From positions 1-50,602 of the forward strand of contig LNDW01000025.1 in the NCBI GenBank assembly GCA_001464815.1: a DNA stretch of 50,602 nucleotides, read 5' to 3'. Below the pieces are notes generated by a model. That model worked only from the letters and a program-made list of their open reading frames with translations. It was not told the origin of the DNA and did no database searches. Origin of the DNA: Betaproteobacteria bacterium Ga0077527 (lineage in GTDB: Bacteria; Pseudomonadota; Gammaproteobacteria; Burkholderiales; SG8-41). A program made the position numbers and the translations under genes. Positions 46,086-50,602 of the stretch are shown here, in pieces; positions within the stretch are counted from its first letter, which is position 1, and the number at the start of each line of letters is the position of its first letter.

Positions 46086-47573
46086 TCAGCCCTGTGTGGC
46101 GGCCTTGCCCGCGGCAGTGCCGGCGAGCTTGCCGAACACCGCACCCGACACCAGGCCGGTGCCGCTGGGGTAGTTGAAGTAGAACAGGCCGCCGACCATT
46201 TCACCGGCGCAGTAGAGGCCGGGGATCGGCAACTGGTTGGAATCGACCACCTGGCCGGACTCCTTGTCGATGCGCAGGCCGCCGAAGGTGAAGGTGATGC
46301 CGCAGGTGGTGGCATAGGCGTCGTAGGGCGGGGCGTCGAGTGCCTGTGCCCAGTTCGATTTTGCCGGCTCGATGCCGACCGTGCCCTTGCCGTCCTTGAT
46401 CACGTGGTTGAAGGGTTTGTCCTTCATCACCGCGGCGTTGTATTCGCGCACGGTTTTCAGGAACTGCTCGCCGTTCACGCCTTCGAGTTTGGTCGCCAGT
46501 TCTTCGAGGGTGTTGGCGCTGACCTTGGTCATGTACTTGATGCGGTATTCCGAGCGCAGCAGCTTGGTGACTTTGGAATCGAAGACCTGCCAGGCAAACT
46601 GGCCGGGCTGCTTGAGCACTTCACCGCCGTACTTGGCATAGGTGAAGGAATGGAAGTCGTAACCCTCATCGACAAAACGCTTGCCTTCGGCGTTGATCAG
46701 CAGACCGAAGATATAGCTGTGTTTCTGGAATTGGTCGCCGACGCTGACGTCGCCGAATTCCGGCGCGTAGCGGTCCCAGCCGGTGGCATGGCAGCCGGAC
46801 CAGTTGCCGTACGGGGCGGCGCCGATGTCGAGCGCCATCTTCAGGCCGTCGCCGACGTTGAAGCGGGTGCCGCGCACTTTCGCCAGTTCCCAGCCCGGGC
46901 CGAGGTAGCGCGCGCGCATTTCAGGATTGGCTTCGAAGCCGCCGCAGGCGAGCACCACGGCCTTGGCTTTTATTTCGAAGGACTTGCCCTTCTGCCGCAC
47001 CTGCACGCCGCTGACCGTGGCGCCGTCGTATAGCAGCTTGATCGCGCGGGTTTCGAACAACACCGGGATGCCGGCTTTTTTCACCGCCTTGTTCAGGTAT
47101 TCGACCAGGCCGGCGCCGCCGCCGTGGGCTTCGATCGGCATGTTGCCGAAGAATTTGCGCTTGCCATCGACCACCGCCGACTGGCGGCCCCAGTTCGGCA
47201 CAAACTTCACGCCCTTTTCGCGCAGCCAGATCATCGTCGGCAGGCTCTCGTTGACCAGGTACTCGGACAGGTCGGGGTCGGTGCGGTAGGCGGTGAGCTG
47301 GTGGATCTTGTCGAGGAATTCCTCGCGGGTGTTGGTGCCGAAATCGGTCTCGGCGATTTCCTGTTCGGTGATGTCGGTGATTTTCAGCAGGTCTTCGACG
47401 GTTTCGTAGGCGAAGCGCATCACGCCGCCGGCAAAGCGGCTGTTGCCGCCGCCTTCGTCTTCGGAAGCGGCTTCGAGAATGGCGACTTTGGCGCCCTGGT
47501 CATGGGCGGACAGTGCGGCGCACATGGCGGCGTTGCCCTTGCCGACGATAACAACGTCGAATTCCTGTTGCAT
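46086..47573 (-). CDS. FAD-dependent dehydrogenase, tricarballylate dehydrogenase (TcuA)-like
   Basis: A 495-residue flavoprotein of the fumarate reductase/succinate dehydrogenase class. The dinucleotide-binding start reads VVIVGKGNAAMCAALSA (Gly11, Gly13). NSRFAGGVMRFAY, VLACGGFEANPEM and the end CAGEMVGGLFYFNYPSGTGL are typical of TcuA and relatives. TcuA oxidises tricarballylate to cis-aconitate, passing electrons to a TcuB partner that is not seen here. Other substrates, such as 3-oxosteroids or aromatic acids, are possible in the broad family. First gene of the unit, divergent from the LysR gene. Confidence 0.85.
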   Translation of the reverse strand: MQQEFDVVIVGKGNAAMCAALSAHDQGAKVAILEAASEDEGGGNSRFAGGVMRFAYETVEDLLKITDITEQEIAETDFGTNTREEFLDKIHQLTAYRTDPDLSEYLVNESLPTMIWLREKGVKFVPNWGRQSAVVDGKRKFFGNMPIEAHGGGAGLVEYLNKAVKKAGIPVLFETRAIKLLYDGATVSGVQVRQKGKSFEIKAKAVVLACGGFEANPEMRARYLGPGWELAKVRGTRFNVGDGLKMALDIGAAPYGNWSGCHATGWDRYAPEFGDVSVGDQFQKHSYIFGLLINAEGKRFVDEGYDFHSFTYAKYGGEVLKQPGQFAWQVFDSKVTKLLRSEYRIKYMTKVSANTLEELATKLEGVNGEQFLKTVREYNAAVMKDKPFNHVIKDGKGTVGIEPAKSNWAQALDAPPYDAYATTCGITFTFGGLRIDKESGQVVDSNQLPIPGLYCAGEMVGGLFYFNYPSGTGLVSGAVFGKLAGTAAGKAATQG

Positions 47574-47648
47574 GATATGGACCTTTCGGGATTGCGGTTC
47601 AGCGGAAGGCGGCCATTATCGCGATGTCCGACTCATGAGTAAAATGAG

Positions 47649-47763
47649 ATTGTTGCAATAATTCTTCGTTATCGTGCATCAATATCCATCATTGCTCCCC
47701 CTTCCCATGCGCTCATGGGGAGACAAGGGAACACTTGAAACGTAGTAGGGTTGGGGTGAGGGG
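47649..47763. promoter_or_regulatory. Divergent region with a dyad and a degenerate REP-like repeat
   Basis: The 221-bp gap between the flavoprotein and LysR genes contains ATTGTTGCAATAAT (47649-47662), a near-palindrome of the T-N11-A type used by LysR regulators, in an AT-rich setting. From about 47693 to 47763 there is a pyrimidine/purine-rich repeat (CCCATG/CATGGG stem, GGGTTGGGGTGAGGGG end) of the same kind as that at 43099. Binding by the adjacent regulator is inferred. Confidence 0.4.
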
Positions 47764-47794
47764 AAACCACCAACAATCCGGTTGCCAATACACC

Positions 47795-48715
47795 ATGAAC
47801 CTCGACATCCCCGGCCTCCAGGCCTTTGTCCGTATCGCGGAACTCGGCAGCTTCCACCAGGCCGCCGAGGCCCTGCACCTGTCGCAGTCCGCGCTGTCGC
47901 GCCGCATCAGCAAGCTGGAGGAAGGGCTGGGCGTGCGCCTGCTCGACCGCACCACGCGCAAGGTGCGGCTGACTGCGGTGGGGCGCGATTTTCTGCCGCA
48001 GGCGCGGCGCCTGATCGAGGAGCTGGCGCAGTCGCTCGACGGCCTGCGCGACATGGCCAAGCGCGGCGCCGGGCAGGTCAGCGTCGCCTGTGTGCCGACC
48101 GCGGCTTTCACCGTGCTGCCGCCGGTGATCCGCGATTACAGCGCCAAACATCCGGACAACCGCATCCGCATCCTCGATCTACATGCCAATGAAGTGCTGC
48201 AGGCCGTGCTTGGAGGCGAAGCGGAATTCGGCCTCACGCTCTCAGGCGCTGATGCACCGGAAATCGACACTGAGCCGCTGTTCGACGATCCCTTCGTTCT
48301 CGCCTGCCATCGCGATCATCCGCTGGCGAAAAAGAAAGCGGTGAAATGGACGGAGCTTGAACAGCATCGCGTGATCACCGTCGGCCGGTTGAGCGGCAAC
48401 CGCGCGCTGCTCGACTTCGGCCTGCCCGGCAATTTGCCGCGGCAGCGCTGGACCTACGAGGTGCAGCATTCCTTCTCGACCGGACTCGCGCTGGCGCTCG
48501 CCGGCATCGGTGTGATCGCCGTGCCGGAGCTGGCACTGGCCGGCCAGCGTGACGCGCGGCTGGTCAGCAGGCCGCTGGTCGAGCCGAAACTGACACGCAC
48601 GCTGGCGGTGATCCGCCGCAAGGGTGTCACGCTGTCACCGGCGGCGCAGGAGTTTCTGGCGATGCTGAAAAAACGCTGGGCGGGGCCACGCCGCGAAGGG
48701 CGCGGGAAGGGCTGA
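47795..48715 (+). CDS. LysR-family transcriptional regulator
   Basis: A 306-residue regulator from ATG 47795. The helix-turn-helix is FVRIAELGSFHQAAEALHLS with SQSALSRRISKLEEGLGVRL (residues about 9-45); a substrate-binding domain follows (about 90-295). The longer upstream frame translates the repeat region. Divergent orientation suggests it controls the flavoprotein-MmgE-TctC unit, probably in response to its substrate or product. Confidence 0.92.
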   Translation: MNLDIPGLQAFVRIAELGSFHQAAEALHLSQSALSRRISKLEEGLGVRLLDRTTRKVRLTAVGRDFLPQARRLIEELAQSLDGLRDMAKRGAGQVSVACVPTAAFTVLPPVIRDYSAKHPDNRIRILDLHANEVLQAVLGGEAEFGLTLSGADAPEIDTEPLFDDPFVLACHRDHPLAKKKAVKWTELEQHRVITVGRLSGNRALLDFGLPGNLPRQRWTYEVQHSFSTGLALALAGIGVIAVPELALAGQRDARLVSRPLVEPKLTRTLAVIRRKGVTLSPAAQEFLAMLKKRWAGPRREGRGKG

Positions 48716-48731
48716 GGTTCAGCCGTTCAAA

Positions 48732-49172
48732 TCAATGCGTCGGCTGGCGGAAGTTGCGCCCGCCGGGCTGGCGCTGCGCTTCGAGCAGGCGCAGGGTCTC
48801 GGGGTTGTCGCAGTCGGTGCCGCGGTTGCGGCTGCATTCTGCACGCAGGCTGTCCACGCGCGCACGCTCGGCATCTTCACGCGCCTTTTGCTGTGTGCGG
48901 ATCGCTTCCATGCGCTGCTCGTTCATGGCCTCGTACTGATTGTTGCGCTGGCGCGCGAGGTCGGGGCTGGTCTTGTTGCGGCCTTCGCTGCTGTTCGCCG
49001 GCGCAACATTGATCGCCTCGACCTTTTTTGCGGCCGGCGGCGGGCTCTGCGAATAACTCACATTGCCTTTTTCGTCCACGATCTTGTAGACCTTGTTCTG
49101 GGCTATGGCGTGGCTTGCAAATGCCAGTGCCAGGCTGGCCGTAAGGCCGAGAACGATTGAAAGTCGTTTCAT
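48732..49172 (-). CDS. DUF4124 domain exported protein
   Basis: A 146-residue protein from ATG 49172. A signal peptide of about 25 residues (ends HAIAQ) precedes a DUF4124 core (VYKIVDEKGNVSYSQSPPP). A charged, probably coiled-coil stretch from about 75 to 115 (ARQRNNQYEAMNEQRMEAIR) and two cysteines (ECSRNRGTDC) follow. The family is common in proteobacterial envelopes and has no assigned function. Convergent with the LysR gene. Confidence 0.85.
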   Translation of the reverse strand: MKRLSIVLGLTASLALAFASHAIAQNKVYKIVDEKGNVSYSQSPPPAAKKVEAINVAPANSSEGRNKTSPDLARQRNNQYEAMNEQRMEAIRTQQKAREDAERARVDSLRAECSRNRGTDCDNPETLRLLEAQRQPGGRNFRQPTH

Positions 49173-49228
49173 GGGCGTGATCACGAGGGGTTGCCGTTGC
49201 ATGGTGTCAATGATGCCCCTGAATATCC

Positions 49229-50602
49229 TCAGGCCGCAACCCGCTGCGGCCCGCCCATCCCCGCCGCCAGCGCGGCAATTTCCCTGACGTCTTTCGCGTT
49301 CTCGAATTCCTGGATGGCGGCGTAGAGCCGGGCGACGTTGTCGGAAGACAGCGCGCGCGCGGCGCAGTTGTCGAACTTGGCCTTGAGCATGTCCGCCGGC
49401 AGGGGCTTGTCCACCGAACGGCCCAGGGCCTGGTCGGTCTTGGTGCTGACCACACGGCCGTCGGTCAGCGTGACCTTCACTTCCGCGCCGAAGTGGTTGT
49501 CGGCGGGGAACTGCCCGGTGGTGTAAGGCGCAACGTGGATCTTCGGCAGGATCGCGCGGGTCGCGGGGTCCTGCCAGTTGGTGCCTTCGAAATGCTCGAG
49601 CTTGACCGTGCGGTCTTTCAGCGCGCGCGCCAGCGTGTACTGCACGCTGAACTTGGCGTCGAGGTCGGACTTCGGGTCCGGGCGGTTGGTGTGTTCGAGG
49701 CGGCGCGTGTGGGTCCAGGAATCGATACGCGCGACCTGTTCCGGTTTCAGGTCGTGCTTGTGGACCAGTTCGAGCATGCAGTCGATCGCCGGGTGGGTGC
49801 TGCCGCAGCAGGGATAGGACTTGATCGCGATGCCGGGGCGGGTGATGTCGAGCGGATTGGCCCAGGCTGGAATCGCCTTCGTGGCGTCGTAATTGCCGGC
49901 GCCGTTGAACACCTCAAAGTAACCCTGCTTGTGTTCAAAGGCGGTGACGCCGGCGGTAAAGCCTTCGCGCGCGAGCAATGCGGCAAAGAGACCGCTGCGT
50001 GCGCAATGGCCGACGTGCAGCGGTTTGGTCATGGTGCCGAAGTTGGACTTGATGCCGGCGGCGAGCGATGCGGCGATCGACAGCGCGGTCGCGGTTTGTT
50101 CCGTTGACAGCTTCAGCAGGTGCGCGCAGGCCGCGGCGGCGCCGAACACACCGATGGTGGTCGTCGGGTGCCAGCCCTTGGTGTATTGGTGGAAGTTCAC
50201 CACCATTGACAGCTTGCATTCGGTCTCGAAGCCGGCGACGTAGGCGGCGATGAAGTCCTTGCCAGTTGCGCCGGTTTCGTCGGCCAGTGCAAACAGCGCG
50301 GGCAGGATCGGTGCCGACGGATGGCCGCCCAGGGTGTTGTTGCAGTCGTCGAAGTCGAGTGCATGCGAAGCGGTGCCGTTGACCAGTGCGGCATCGAGCG
50401 CGCCGATGCGCCGCGCGTGGCCGAAGACCAGGGCCGGGCCGCTGGCCGAGCCGGAGACGCCGAGCAAGATGCGAGTTGCCGGTTCATGTGCGCCGGCAAT
50501 GGTTACGCCGACGGTGTCGAGGATGCCGACCTTGGCCCAGTGCACTGCTTCGGGGGGCAGGGTGTCATACTTTAAACAATTGATTTTATTGGATAATTCT
50601 TG
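49229..50602 (-). CDS. MmgE/PrpD family protein 4 (5' end outside window)
   Basis: A fourth family member, 457 residues visible. A GTG at 50545 could be read as a start, but the frame stays open to the window edge and the codons ahead of it give KYDTLPPEAVHWAKVG, the normal family N-terminus, so the true start lies beyond 50602. Motifs: HALDFDDCNNTLGGHPSA (a second Asp and a Thr spaced as in cis-aconitate decarboxylase) and TKPLHVGHCARSG. It differs clearly from proteins 1-3 and forms a separate branch. Confidence 0.88.
   Translation of the reverse strand, partial: QELSNKINCLKYDTLPPEAVHWAKVGILDTVGVTIAGAHEPATRILLGVSGSASGPALVFGHARRIGALDAALVNGTASHALDFDDCNNTLGGHPSAPILPALFALADETGATGKDFIAAYVAGFETECKLSMVVNFHQYTKGWHPTTTIGVFGAAAACAHLLKLSTEQTATALSIAASLAAGIKSNFGTMTKPLHVGHCARSGLFAALLAREGFTAGVTAFEHKQGYFEVFNGAGNYDATKAIPAWANPLDITRPGIAIKSYPCCGSTHPAIDCMLELVHKHDLKPEQVARIDSWTHTRRLEHTNRPDPKSDLDAKFSVQYTLARALKDRTVKLEHFEGTNWQDPATRAILPKIHVAPYTTGQFPADNHFGAEVKVTLTDGRVVSTKTDQALGRSVDKPLPADMLKAKFDNCAARALSSDNVARLYAAIQEFENAKDVREIAALAAGMGGPQRVAA

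Overview
The window is high-GC DNA from a proteobacterium, most probably a betaproteobacterium of the Burkholderiales or a neighbouring order. Three things point there: a str/S10/spc/alpha ribosomal superoperon in the standard order, the fmdB-DUF502-aspS-nudB neighbourhood, and a Bug/TctC-type solute-binding protein surrounded by MmgE/PrpD paralogues. The assignment rests on gene content and protein character only; there is no rRNA, and I recognise no tRNA.

Region 1 (1-14296) runs from the end of tuf through rpsJ to rplQ. It codes for 27 ribosomal proteins, SecY, IF-1 and RpoA, all on the + strand and closely packed, with many ATGA or TAATG overlaps. Two good sigma70-like promoters lie inside it, before rplN (spc part) and before rpsM (alpha part). 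A strong hairpin terminator closes it after rplQ.

Region 2 (14300-28830) is housekeeping. On the minus strand are uvrA with a translationally coupled glycerate 2-kinase, and a lone ackA. On the plus strand are an MFS carrier, ssb, then fmdB, a DUF502 protein, aspS, a secreted barnase-like RNase with its barstar-like inhibitor, nudB, nadA and an endonuclease/phosphatase-fold protein. A minus-strand glycine-zipper envelope protein ends the region.

Region 3 (28990-40630) holds an Atm1-type ABC exporter, a TctDE-like two-component pair, a PBP7-type peptidoglycan endopeptidase, egtD, an MFS carrier, a DegQ-type periplasmic protease and a membrane protein fused to a spermidine-synthase-like domain. 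The two-component operon is split by a 293-bp non-coding element. It has 18-bp perfect terminal inverted repeats, a TTA target duplication and two long internal hairpins, and it sits exactly at the stop codon of the regulator gene. A second structured stretch, ending in a strong terminator, lies between the regulator gene and the PBP7 gene and may be a small RNA or an attenuator.

Region 4 (40599-50602) is a catabolic island: a TcuA-like flavoprotein, three MmgE/PrpD genes and an orphan TctC-type binding protein read as one minus-strand unit, with a divergent LysR regulator. A DUF4124 protein and a fourth MmgE/PrpD gene, running off the window edge, follow. The plausible common theme is uptake and breakdown of a tricarboxylate such as tricarballylate or aconitate, possibly sensed by the TctDE-like pair about 8 kb away; the substrate is inferred.
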